NCBI RefSeq assembly: GCF_050030965.1
Contig: NZ_CP188297.1
Location: forward strand, 1,364,001-1,428,000
Reading direction: 5' to 3'
DNA from: Glutamicibacter sp002979865
GTDB lineage: Bacteria; Actinomycetota; Actinomycetes; Actinomycetales; Micrococcaceae
DNA: 64,000 nt
Position 1 is the first letter of the stretch. The number at the start of each line of letters is the position of its first letter. The position numbers and the translations under genes are program-made. The notes below the pieces were generated by a model. The model had not been told where the DNA came from. It did no database searches and worked only from the letters and a program-made list of their open reading frames with translations. Below are positions 21,436 through 29,416 of the stretch, one piece after another.

Positions 21436-24267
21436 CTACTTGCTGGCGGCGTCTGCCAGCAGTTCAACGATGTGGCGGTATTCCTTGCCCGTCGCACGGG
21501 TCATGCCCAGTTCACAGGTGCGGTTGCACGAAGCGTGTTCCTGCGCATCCAGTTCACGAACCTCGGCAGCTTCGCGAGCGGTAGCCGACTCGGTCAGCTC
21601 CGGATGCAGCATGCCGCGGTCACCGGCAAAACCACAGCAGCCCCAGTTCACCGGGGTGTTCACGGTATCTGCCACAGCCTCTGCGATCTTCTGCATGTCC
21701 GGGTTCAGGCCCATCTGCGTGGACGAGCAGGTTGGGTGCAAGGTGACCGAGGAGATCTTCTCGAGCGCTGGCAGCTTCTCCAGCAAGTGCTGCGAAGTGA
21801 ACGCCAGCAGGTCAACCACTTCGTAGCCATGCTCGGCCAGGGTATGCGCAAAGCCTTCGGTGCAGCTGGAGGCATCGGAGATGATCGGCAGGACCTTGCC
21901 CGGCATGGCCGCACGGACTTCTTCCAGCACGCGCTGGCCCATGACCTCATGGCCCTGTTCGTAGCCCTTGGAAGTCCACGGGGTACCGCAGCAGGTGGAT
22001 TCAATGCCCTCGGGAACGTAAACCGAGACGCCAGCAGCGTGCAGCAGCTTGGTGAACGCCGGGGCGACTCCTTCCCCGTCTCCTGCAGGGCCGAACATCG
22101 AATTCACGCAGGCTGGCAGGTAGATGGCCAGCGGCTCGGTGCCAGCTGCACCCAAGTTGCCGGCCATGGGCTTGCGCGCCTTGCCGCCACCAGGCAGGTC
22201 GGCATCGTAACGTGGCATGGTGTCGGTGCTGACCACCTTGCGCGCAGCATCGGTGGCACCGCGGACCAGCGAAGCAGGGAATTTATCGGCGATGCTCAGG
22301 GCCAGCGAACCAGCGCGCGTGGCAGGTCCCCATCCCTTGGCTGCGGCCTTGAAGCCGGCTTCCAGGACCGGGTGCGCGTCTCCGCGGCGCAGGCGCTTGA
22401 CCAGCAGGCCGGTGTTGATGCCCACCGGGCAGGCGGTGACGCACATGCCGTCCACGGCACAGGTCTGCACGCCGTTGTATTCGTAGTCACGCTCCAGTTC
22501 GGCCGCCAGCTCGGCGTTGCCCTCGGCCTCGGCCTTGGCGATGGCCCGGCGCACGACGATGCGCTGGCGCGGGGTCAGGGTCAGGTCCTTGGACGGGCAG
22601 ACCGGCTCGCAATAGCCGCATTCCACGCAGTGGTCGGCCTCGATCTCGATGGTCTCGTTGAGCTTGATGTTGCGGATGTGCGCGGCGTGGTCTTCGTCGA
22701 TGATCACCCCGGGGTTCATCATCAGGCGCGGGTCGCAGGCGGCTTTCAGCTCCAGGTGCACCTCGTAGAGCTCATCGCCGTACTGCGCGCGCACGAACGG
22801 CGCCATGGCGCGGCCGGTGCCGTGCTCCGCCTTGAGGTTGCCGTCCTTGTCCAGAATCAGCTGGACCATCTTGTCGTTGAAGGAGTTGTACCGGTTCAAC
22901 GCCGCATCGCCTTCGAAACGGTCGGTGAGCATGAAGTGGATGTTGCCGTCCTTGGCGTGGCCGAAGATCACCGAATCCGCGTAGCCGTACTCGGTGAACA
23001 GCTCCTGCAGGCTGTCGCAGGTTTCGGCCAGGGACTCTACCGGGACCACGACGTCTTCGAGCAGCGCGGTGGTGCCTGTGGCGCGGGCACCGGCTACCGA
23101 AGCATACAGGCCCTTACGGAACTTCCACGCGGCCTGGCGGTTCTTCGCATCTGGGGACAGCACCGCTGGGGCGCGCAATGCCGATGCGTCGAGCAGCGAC
23201 TGGCCAGCGGAGCGCAGCCCGGCCAGTTCCTCTTCGGTGTCCGCATGGTATTCGACCAGCAAGGCGGCCTGCTGGTCGACGTCGAAGCCCATGATGGCAT
23301 CCGGCACGCCGGGCAGCGACTGGCCCACGCGCAGCGAGGTGGAATCCATCAGTTCCAGGGTGGCGGCGCCGGAATCCACGAGTTCAGGCAGCGCCCGGGT
23401 GGCCAGATCCAGGTTATCGAAGACGGCCAAGGTGGCGATGGCCAGCTTGCGGATCGGCACGGTGCGGAAGACGGCCTCGGCGACGAACGCCAGGGTGCCC
23501 TCGGAGCCGATGATCAGGTGGGCCATCAGCTCTGCCGGGGTGTCGTAGTCCAGGAAGGCATTAATGCCGTAGCCCATGGTGTTCTTCAGCGCGAAGTGCT
23601 TCTCGATCTTGGCGACCGAGGCCGGGTTGCTGCGCACGCGCTGGCCCAGCTTGTCCAGCGTGGCGACCAGTTGCGGTTCTGCGGCGGCCAGCTTGCGGTC
23701 GGCCTGCGGATCCGCGGTGTCGATCATGGTGCCCGAGGGGAGCACGAAAGTCATGGATTCCAGGGTGCGGTAGGTGTTGAACTCGGTGCCGCAGGCCATG
23801 CCCGAGGAGTTGTTCGCGATCACGCCTCCGATGGTGCAGGCCGCCTCGCTGGCCGGATCCGGCCCCAGCTTGCTGCCGTAGACGGCCAGGCGTGCGTTGA
23901 CCTGGCGGACGGTGGCACCGGGCTGTACGCGCACGCGCGCTCCGTTATCGAGCACGGTGATGCCGCGGAAGTTGCGGCGCACATCAATCATCAGTCCGTC
24001 GCCGCTGGCTTGCCCGGCCAGCGAGGTGCCGCCCGAGCGCAGGGTGACCGGCTGGTTGCCGCGCGCGGCCGCAGCCAGCAGCGCGGAGACTTCCGCGGCG
24101 TCCTTGGCCAGCACGACAGCTTGCGGCGTGTACAGGTAGTGCGAGGCATCCGAGGCGTAGGCAACGCGGTCGATGGATCGGGTCTTGACGCGATCCTGGT
24201 CGCCGACCAGATCGAGGATGCCGGATGAAACCGTCGTTTCTCCGAGTGCTGGCGTGCTCAATGCCAT
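21436..24267 (-). CDS. FAD-binding and iron-sulfur D-lactate dehydrogenase-type oxidoreductase
   Basis: 943 residues. The N-terminal half is an FAD-linked oxidase domain (LRSGGTSLAGQASGDGL; SEAACTIGGVIANNSSGMAC; LKAEHGTGRAMAPF). Next comes a ferredoxin-like region with two clusters, CVECGYCEPVCPS and CAVDGMCVTACPVG. The end has two CCG-type domains (STCCGTPW; NWGCCGFAGDRG). This is the layout of membrane-associated D-lactate or 2-hydroxyacid dehydrogenases that pass electrons to menaquinone. The start at 24267 has AGGAG seven bases upstream; a longer frame to 24333 is unlikely. It is divergent from its likely GntR regulator. Confidence 0.88.
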   Translation of the reverse strand: MALSTPALGETTVSSGILDLVGDQDRVKTRSIDRVAYASDASHYLYTPQAVVLAKDAAEVSALLAAAARGNQPVTLRSGGTSLAGQASGDGLMIDVRRNFRGITVLDNGARVRVQPGATVRQVNARLAVYGSKLGPDPASEAACTIGGVIANNSSGMACGTEFNTYRTLESMTFVLPSGTMIDTADPQADRKLAAAEPQLVATLDKLGQRVRSNPASVAKIEKHFALKNTMGYGINAFLDYDTPAELMAHLIIGSEGTLAFVAEAVFRTVPIRKLAIATLAVFDNLDLATRALPELVDSGAATLELMDSTSLRVGQSLPGVPDAIMGFDVDQQAALLVEYHADTEEELAGLRSAGQSLLDASALRAPAVLSPDAKNRQAAWKFRKGLYASVAGARATGTTALLEDVVVPVESLAETCDSLQELFTEYGYADSVIFGHAKDGNIHFMLTDRFEGDAALNRYNSFNDKMVQLILDKDGNLKAEHGTGRAMAPFVRAQYGDELYEVHLELKAACDPRLMMNPGVIIDEDHAAHIRNIKLNETIEIEADHCVECGYCEPVCPSKDLTLTPRQRIVVRRAIAKAEAEGNAELAAELERDYEYNGVQTCAVDGMCVTACPVGINTGLLVKRLRRGDAHPVLEAGFKAAAKGWGPATRAGSLALSIADKFPASLVRGATDAARKVVSTDTMPRYDADLPGGGKARKPMAGNLGAAGTEPLAIYLPACVNSMFGPAGDGEGVAPAFTKLLHAAGVSVYVPEGIESTCCGTPWTSKGYEQGHEVMGQRVLEEVRAAMPGKVLPIISDASSCTEGFAHTLAEHGYEVVDLLAFTSQHLLEKLPALEKISSVTLHPTCSSTQMGLNPDMQKIAEAVADTVNTPVNWGCCGFAGDRGMLHPELTESATAREAAEVRELDAQEHASCNRTCELGMTRATGKEYRHIVELLADAASK

Positions 24268-24315
24268 GGTGCGCTCCTGTGCAGTTGGCAAGCGGCGCTT
24301 GCCGAATACGGAAAT

Positions 24316-24326
24316 TGTCTTACAAG
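24316..24326. promoter_or_regulatory. candidate GntR/FCD operator
   Basis: TTGTCTTACAA matches the TNGTNNNACNA pattern of FadR/LldR-type (FCD) regulators, and is a perfect palindrome. It lies in the divergent region between the dehydrogenase (start 24267) and the GntR gene (start 24398). A longer-range repeat, ACAAGTA (24323) and TACTTGT (24359), surrounds it. Confidence 0.55.
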
Positions 24327-24397
24327 TACACAAGCCATAGTAGTACTATTCATGGGATACTTGTTAGGTAAATTTTCCGCGGCTCGAAAGGACCCTG

Positions 24398-25066
24398 ATG
24401 GCGGCCCGTTTAGGTGTGGTTTCCGTGGTTCAGGCCGTCGTCAAGTCCCTGCGTGCCCGGATTTTCAGCGGGGAACTGTCTCCCGGCACCCCGCTGGGCG
24501 AAGTGGACGTCGCCGCGCACTATGAAGTGGCCCGGCCAACCGCCAAGGCCGCGCTGGAGAACCTCGTTGCCAGCGGCCTGCTGACGCGCAACGCGCATCA
24601 GAGCGCGAAAGTCACGCTGCTCTCATCCGCCGACGCCCGCGACATCTACCGCACCCGCGCCATCATCGAAGCAGAGGCCGTGCGGCTGCTGGCCAGCACC
24701 GGACAGGTCCCGGAAGCTGCACGCGAGGCCAATGCCGAAATCACCGCACTGCGCGATGCTTCCCCGATCCAGATCGTCAATCCGGATGTCCGCTTCCACT
24801 CCGCACTGGTCCAGGCCCTGGATTCGACCCGTACCAGCGCAATCTACGGCCAGCTCAGCGATGAGATCCGCCTGTGCATGACCCACGTCCAGGATGCAAC
24901 GCTGCTGAACACCGCGGACATCGCCAGCGAACATGAACGCCTGCTCGAATGCATCGCCGCCGGCGATGCCCAGGGCGCGGCAGAGGTTTTGGCCCAGCAC
25001 CTCTCCCGCGCCAGCACCCGATTGGCCGAGCACCTCGACAGCCTTTCGCAAGGTAGGCGAAGATAG
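24398..25066 (+). CDS. GntR family transcriptional regulator, FCD subfamily
   Basis: 222 residues. The N-terminal winged helix reads LRARIFSGELSPGTPLGEVDVAAHYEVARPTAKAALENL in outline (IxxGxLxPGxxL...VSRTPVREAL family pattern). The C-terminal FCD all-helical effector domain follows (RTRAIIEAEAVRLLA... and SEHERLLECIAAGD). FCD regulators bind small organic acids such as lactate. Divergence from the D-lactate dehydrogenase-type gene and the palindrome between them suggest local control. AAAGGA precedes the ATG. Confidence 0.85.
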   Translation: MAARLGVVSVVQAVVKSLRARIFSGELSPGTPLGEVDVAAHYEVARPTAKAALENLVASGLLTRNAHQSAKVTLLSSADARDIYRTRAIIEAEAVRLLASTGQVPEAAREANAEITALRDASPIQIVNPDVRFHSALVQALDSTRTSAIYGQLSDEIRLCMTHVQDATLLNTADIASEHERLLECIAAGDAQGAAEVLAQHLSRASTRLAEHLDSLSQGRRR

Positions 25067-25070
25067 GAGC

Positions 25071-25523
25071 ATGGGCATTTTCGCAAGCAGGAAAAGCATT
25101 GAGCAGGACTTCGCGCGCATGACACAGCGCCTGGATGCGGTAGCCGCCTTCCAGGCCGAGGGGCTCAGCGCGAAAGCGCGCGTCCTGGCCACGGGCCTGC
25201 GAAAGATTGTTCCCGAAGCCGGGTTCGAGCTGGCTGCCAAGGATGCCAGCGCATGGATCCACGCGCACGAGGCCCTGCGCCTGCTGGAAGGCACCATCTC
25301 GATCCTCGAGGGTTGGAACGGTTCACCCGACGAGGTCTTCATCTCCAGGGCGGCGAGCGCATCGCCCGATTCCCCGGCTGGTGAGGCGATGTCCGATGTT
25401 CCAGCCGATCACCTGGGTATTCTGCGCCCCGCAGACGACGGCACCCTGCAGCTATTGGCAACCTTGGACCCCGCGGAGCAGCTGCGGCTAACCGGCTGGC
25501 TGCGCACTTTCACCCGGGCATAA
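25071..25523 (+). CDS. hypothetical protein, 150 aa
   Basis: Unrecognised soluble protein with mixed helical character, no signal peptide and no membrane segment. The ATG at 25071 follows AGGAGC four bases after the GntR stop, so the two genes are probably co-transcribed. An in-frame ATG at 24933 would overlap the GntR gene and is unlikely. The conserved-looking centre is AWIHAHEALRLLEGTISILE. No function is proposed. Confidence 0.65.
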   Translation: MGIFASRKSIEQDFARMTQRLDAVAAFQAEGLSAKARVLATGLRKIVPEAGFELAAKDASAWIHAHEALRLLEGTISILEGWNGSPDEVFISRAASASPDSPAGEAMSDVPADHLGILRPADDGTLQLLATLDPAEQLRLTGWLRTFTRA

Positions 25524-25563
25524 AAACACCTTTCCCGCCTAGCGGCATTGCGGGCCTCCGCAC

Positions 25564-25602
25564 ATACCCCCACCCGTATTTTTGACATACCCCCGGGGGT
25601 AT
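25564..25602 (+). promoter_or_regulatory. CstR/CsoR-type operator pair and promoter
   Basis: ATACCCCCGGGGGTAT at 25587-25602 is a perfect 16-bp palindrome of the kind bound by CsoR/CstR tetramers. A poorer copy, ATACCCCCACCCGTAT, lies at 25564-25579. The -35 TTGACA (25582-25587) leads into the palindrome, so a bound repressor would block polymerase. The -10 is uncertain (TAGACT or TAGTCT). A CstR-like gene is in the operon. Confidence 0.8.
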
Positions 25603-25642
25603 AGACTAGTCTGGTTCCAATCCACCTTGAAAGGAACCAACC

Positions 25643-27028
25643 ATGCTGCTTGAACGCCTCTACGACGAAGATCTCGCGCAGGCCAGCTACTTCATCGGCT
25701 GCCAGGCCAAAGGCGAAGCTCTCGTGGTCGACGCGCGCCGCGACATCGCCGACTACCTTGCCCTGGCTGCCAAGCACGGCATGCGCATCACGGCCGTCGC
25801 TGAAACCCACATCCACGCCGACTACCTTTCCGGAACCCGCGAACTAGCCGCCGCCACCGGCGCCACCAGCTACGTTTCGGGCGAGGGCGGCAAAGATTGG
25901 CAGTACGGATTCGAGGCAGAACGTTTGATGGATGGCGATATCATCACGCTGGGCAACCTGCGCATCGCCGCCCGCCACACCCCGGGCCACACCCCGGAGC
26001 ACCTGGCTTACGCCATCACCGACGGAGCCTTCAGCCAAGACCCTGGCTACCTGCTCTCAGGCGACTTCATCTTCGCCGGCGACCTAGGCCGTCCGGATTT
26101 GCTGGACGAGGCCGCCGGCGGTGTCGATACCCGCTTCGAAGGCGCCCGCGATCTCTTTGCTTCGCTGAAGAAAACCCTGGCAGAATTGCCCGATTACATC
26201 CAGGTGCATCCAGGCCACGGCTCGGGCAGCGCCTGCGGCAAAGCGCTGGGCGCGGTCCCTTCCACCACGTTGGGCTACGAACGCGAGTTCGCCTGGTGGA
26301 GCACCTACCTGGCCAACGACGACCAGGACGGCTTCATCGCCGAACTGCTCAACGGCCAGCCTGACGCCCACGCCTACTTCGGCCGCATGAAGCGGCAGAA
26401 CCGCCTGGGCCCAGCCATCCTGGGCCAGCTCGACCCCCTAGCTGAAATACCCGTCCAGCAGCTCCTCCAGCAGCTGGAGGCGGGGGTCTCGGTGTTCGTC
26501 GATACCCGTGGGCACACCCAGATCGCCGCAGGCACCGTTCCCGGCGCGCTGTCCATCCCGGGTACGGCGAAGACCGCCAGCTTCGGCGCCTGGGCCTACG
26601 ATCCGGAAAAGGACCAACGCGCCCTGATCGTGCTGGCCGAGACCGGCGAACACGCCGCGACGATCCGCGCCCACCTAATGCGCGTGGGCATCGACGCGGT
26701 CAAGGGTTTCACCACCAGCTTGGAAGGCCTGCCAACGGTGAAGCCGAAGTCGATCACCCCGGCACAGCTGGACGATTTCGAGTACGAGATGCTGCTGGAT
26801 GTCCGCAACAAGACCGAGTTCGCCGCCGGGCATATCCCGGGCGCCAAGCAGCTGTCCGGCGGACGGGTGTTGTGGAATCTCGATCAGCTGCCCGCCGGCG
26901 GCACCATCGTCACCTACTGCCAAAGCGGCATGCGCAATGCCGTGGCCGCCAGCACACTGCGCGATGCCGGCTACAACGTCGTCGAGCTTGAGGGCAGCTA
27001 CCTCGGCTGGTCCTCCTTCGCCAACTAG
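25643..27028 (+). CDS. persulfide dioxygenase-rhodanese fusion protein
   Basis: 461 residues. The N-terminal metallo-beta-lactamase domain has THIHADYLSG (H56, H58, D60), PGHTPEH and HPGHGSGSACG, as in ETHE1-type persulfide dioxygenases, which oxidise glutathione or low-molecular-weight persulfide to sulfite. Two rhodanese domains follow. The first (about 270-350) has no cysteine at its expected active site (LIVLAETGEH). The last has YCQSGMRN with the catalytic cysteine. The architecture recalls CstB of Staphylococcus. AAAGGAACC precedes the ATG. First gene of the CstR-controlled operon. Confidence 0.88.
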   Translation: MLLERLYDEDLAQASYFIGCQAKGEALVVDARRDIADYLALAAKHGMRITAVAETHIHADYLSGTRELAAATGATSYVSGEGGKDWQYGFEAERLMDGDIITLGNLRIAARHTPGHTPEHLAYAITDGAFSQDPGYLLSGDFIFAGDLGRPDLLDEAAGGVDTRFEGARDLFASLKKTLAELPDYIQVHPGHGSGSACGKALGAVPSTTLGYEREFAWWSTYLANDDQDGFIAELLNGQPDAHAYFGRMKRQNRLGPAILGQLDPLAEIPVQQLLQQLEAGVSVFVDTRGHTQIAAGTVPGALSIPGTAKTASFGAWAYDPEKDQRALIVLAETGEHAATIRAHLMRVGIDAVKGFTTSLEGLPTVKPKSITPAQLDDFEYEMLLDVRNKTEFAAGHIPGAKQLSGGRVLWNLDQLPAGGTIVTYCQSGMRNAVAASTLRDAGYNVVELEGSYLGWSSFAN

Positions 27029-27060
27029 CCACCCCCGCCACGAAAGCTGAACTGCATTCA

Positions 27061-27600
27061 ATGACTACCCCTTTGACCACCATGGACGCCGAAGCACTTA
27101 AATGCCTGGTGGAAGCCCCCGACACGGACCTCGCCTTGATTGACGTGCGCACCGCGGGCGAATTCGAAACCCTCCACATTCCCGGCTCGTACAACGTGCC
27201 GCTCGAAGAATTCACCGCCAACGCCACCGAGGTGCTCGCCAAGATTCCAGGCAAGCCGGTGCTGATCTGCCACAGCGGCAACCGTGCTTCCAAGGCGCAG
27301 CGTGCCCTGCAGGAGCAACAGATCGAGCACAGCACGGTACTGCTTGGCGGCGTCACCGCCTACGAAAATGCCGGCGGCACCATGGTGCGCGGCGTGCAGC
27401 GTTGGGCGCTGGACCGCCAGATGCGCATGACCGCAGGTTCCGTGGTGCTCGCCGGGTTGCTCGGAGCGAAGTTCATCTCCCCGAAGTTCGCCTATCTTTC
27501 GGCGGCCATCGGTGGCGGACTGGTGTTCTCAGCCCTGCGGGATTCTTGCCCGATGATCAGCTTCTTGGGCAAGATGCCCTGGAACAAAGTAAAGAAGTAG
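27061..27600 (+). CDS. rhodanese domain protein with C-terminal DUF2892-like membrane part
   Basis: 179 residues. Residues 1-105 form a rhodanese domain with LIDVRTAGEFETLHIPGS and the active loop LICHSGNRASKA, whose cysteine should carry a persulfide. The remainder (RWALDRQMRMTAGSVVLAG...) is a DUF2892-like pair of hydrophobic segments found fused to rhodaneses. It would transfer or hold sulfane sulfur near the membrane. The gap to the upstream gene is 32 bases and to the TauE gene 3 bases. Confidence 0.85.
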   Translation: MTTPLTTMDAEALKCLVEAPDTDLALIDVRTAGEFETLHIPGSYNVPLEEFTANATEVLAKIPGKPVLICHSGNRASKAQRALQEQQIEHSTVLLGGVTAYENAGGTMVRGVQRWALDRQMRMTAGSVVLAGLLGAKFISPKFAYLSAAIGGGLVFSALRDSCPMISFLGKMPWNKVKK

Positions 27601-27603
27601 GCC

Positions 27604-28473
27604 ATGGAGTTCGGACCGCTGCTGGTTCTGGCCCTTGCACTAGCGAGCATCGTCGGGCTGTCCCTGGGACTGTTCGGCGGCGGCGGTTCAATCCTGATGG
27701 TTCCCCTGCTCAGCTATGTAGCCGGGTTGCCCGCCAAGGAAGCGATCGCCACCTCCCTGCTGGTGGTCGGTGCGACCTCGGCAACGAGCCTGATCCCGCA
27801 TGCCCGCAAGGCCAATGTGCGTTGGAAACAGGGGATGGTCTTCGCGGCCACCAGCATGCTTGGCGCCTTTGGCGGCGGGCTGCTGGCCAGCGGGATCCCT
27901 GCCCAGCTGCTGATGCTCGGTTTCGCGATCATCATGCTGGCCAGTGCCCGCGGGATGATCCGCGGACGGAAAAACACTGGCAGCGCAACACAGTCGTTGT
28001 GGCTGTCCGCCCCGGTCGGCTTGGGCATTGGCATGGTCACCGGCCTGGTCGGTGCCGGAGGCGGTTTCCTGCTCGTCCCTGCACTGGCTTTGCTGGCCGG
28101 GCTGTCCATGCAACAGGCGGTGGGCACCTCCCTGCTGGTGATCACCCTGAATTCGATCACTGGCCTGGCCGGGCAGTTGAATTCAGTTGCACTGGATTGG
28201 CCGCTGGCCGCAGGGCTGGCGACCACCGCGATCCTCGGTTCGTTGATCGGCGCACGGCTTTCGCGCAGGATCGACGAACGCGCTTTGCGCAAGGGTTTTG
28301 GCTACTTCGTCTTGGCCATGGGCGTGTTCGTGCTCAGCCAGGAACTGCCGGCTCCCGGCGGGCTGGTCGTAGTTGCGGTTGCAGCCCTCGCGGGCGCATT
28401 GGTGCTGCTGTGCAACAAAATTCCGGCGATGGGGGCGCGCTGCCCGCTCGTTCTGAAAGGAGAAACCCGATGA
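27604..28473 (+). CDS. TauE/SafE family sulfite exporter
   Basis: 289 residues with about eight hydrophobic helices in two repeated halves: GLSLGLFGGGGSILMVPLL and MVTGLVGAGGGFLLVPALAL. These glycine-rich motifs are the hallmark of TauE/SafE. In this operon its likely job is export of sulfite or thiosulfate produced by the dioxygenase. The stop overlaps the next ATG as ATGA. It starts 3 bases after the upstream stop. Confidence 0.88.
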   Translation: MEFGPLLVLALALASIVGLSLGLFGGGGSILMVPLLSYVAGLPAKEAIATSLLVVGATSATSLIPHARKANVRWKQGMVFAATSMLGAFGGGLLASGIPAQLLMLGFAIIMLASARGMIRGRKNTGSATQSLWLSAPVGLGIGMVTGLVGAGGGFLLVPALALLAGLSMQQAVGTSLLVITLNSITGLAGQLNSVALDWPLAAGLATTAILGSLIGARLSRRIDERALRKGFGYFVLAMGVFVLSQELPAPGGLVVVAVAALAGALVLLCNKIPAMGARCPLVLKGETR

Positions 28474-28814
28474 AGCCGCTTGAATTGTCAGCTTCGAACT
28501 TCGCTGGGTTCATCGCAAGGAACCGGCTGGTGCTCGTGGATTTCTGGGCGCCTTGGTGCGGTCCTTGCCGCGGCTTTGCCCCGATTTTCGACGAAGCATC
28601 CGCGGCGCATCCTGAAATCGCCTTCGCCAAGGTGAATACCGAAACCCAGCCGGATTTGGCGCAGGCAGCCCGGATTGCATCCATACCGACGCTCATGGCG
28701 TTCAAGGATGGGATACTTGTACATTCAAAACCCGGAGCGTTGAGCTCTGGCGCTATGGAGCAGTTGCTCGTCCAACTCAAACACCTGGATGCCGAAATTG
28801 CAGAAGACGACTAA
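28470..28814 (+). CDS. thioredoxin
   Basis: 114 residues with the WCGPC redox site at 29-33 and the cis-proline loop SIPTLMAF. Length and pattern are those of classic cytoplasmic thioredoxin. Within this operon it probably reduces rhodanese or sensor persulfides. AAAGGAGAAACCCG precedes the ATG, which overlaps the stop of the exporter gene. The longer frame reaching upstream is in the wrong frame of the exporter and is not the true start. Confidence 0.9.
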   Translation: MKPLELSASNFAGFIARNRLVLVDFWAPWCGPCRGFAPIFDEASAAHPEIAFAKVNTETQPDLAQAARIASIPTLMAFKDGILVHSKPGALSSGAMEQLLVQLKHLDAEIAEDD

Positions 28815-28841
28815 CCCGCTACCCGTACCAAGGAGAAATTG

Positions 28842-29120
28842 ATGCGTACTGCTGACGAAGCGACCCGCAAGCGGATCCTCAACCGCCTTAAGCGTGCCCG
28901 AGGCCAGCTTGATGCGGTGATCAACGCCGTGGAAACCGATGGTTCGTGCAAAGAGGTAGTCACTCAGCTGGCCGCCGTCTCCACCGCGTTGGACCGCGCC
29001 GGATTCGCCATTGTCTCCACCGCGATGCAGTACTGCATCGCCGATCCCGAGAAGGCTTCCGAGGAAGAAGACGGCCTGAGCGTCGAAGAACTCGAAAAGC
29101 TCTTCCTCTCCCTGTCCTGA
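28842..29120 (+). CDS. cstR: CstR-type persulfide-sensing repressor (CsoR family)
   Basis: 92 residues, the four-helix CsoR/DUF156 fold, with RILNRLKRARGQLDAV at the DNA-binding end. The metal-binding triad of CsoR is C-H-C; here the positions are C36, A61 and C65. The cysteines are kept and the histidine is lost, which matches the two-cysteine persulfide sensor CstR rather than a copper sensor. AAGGAGAAATTG lies before the ATG. It probably represses its own operon through the palindrome upstream of the first gene, and is released when the two cysteines form a polysulfide bridge. Confidence 0.85.
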   Translation: MRTADEATRKRILNRLKRARGQLDAVINAVETDGSCKEVVTQLAAVSTALDRAGFAIVSTAMQYCIADPEKASEEEDGLSVEELEKLFLSLS

Positions 29121-29143
29121 TTACTGACGAAAAGGAAAAAATT

Positions 29144-29302
29144 ATGTGCCGCCAGGTTCAATGCAAGATCTGCCAGAAGACCACGTGGGCTGGCTGCGGC
29201 CAGCACGTTGAAGCAACTATGCGCAATGTCCCCAATAAGGACCGCTGCCAGGGCCACGAAGCCGAACCGAAGAAGGGCTTCTTCAAGCGCCTGTTCGGCT
29301 AA
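29144..29302 (+). CDS. small cysteine-rich protein, 52 aa
   Basis: A tiny ORF with AAAGGAAAAA in front of the ATG. The N-terminus is MCRQVQCKICQKTTWAGCGQ, carrying several cysteines in CxxC-like spacing, and there is one more cysteine at DRCQGH. The C-terminus is basic (KKGFFKRLFG). I recall such MCRxVxCxxCxKTTWxGCG proteins near sulfur and CsoR genes in actinobacteria; the role is unknown. Zinc binding or sulfane-sulfur binding is possible. Last gene of the CstR operon. Confidence 0.75.
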   Translation: MCRQVQCKICQKTTWAGCGQHVEATMRNVPNKDRCQGHEAEPKKGFFKRLFG

Positions 29303-29416
29303 GCCGGGGTCATAGAGGGTCAAGGGTTTCACTGCCCCGGGATTCGTTGGCATAATCCGAAGTATTTAGCCCATCCGCGGCTGAGCAAACTTCACTCCCC
29401 CAAGGAAACGGCAGGC

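Noticed and set aside
21373..24228. 951-codon plus-strand open frame over the D-lactate dehydrogenase-type gene
   Set aside because: The minus frame has clear FAD, Fe-S and CCG motifs; the opposite frame is a compositional shadow.
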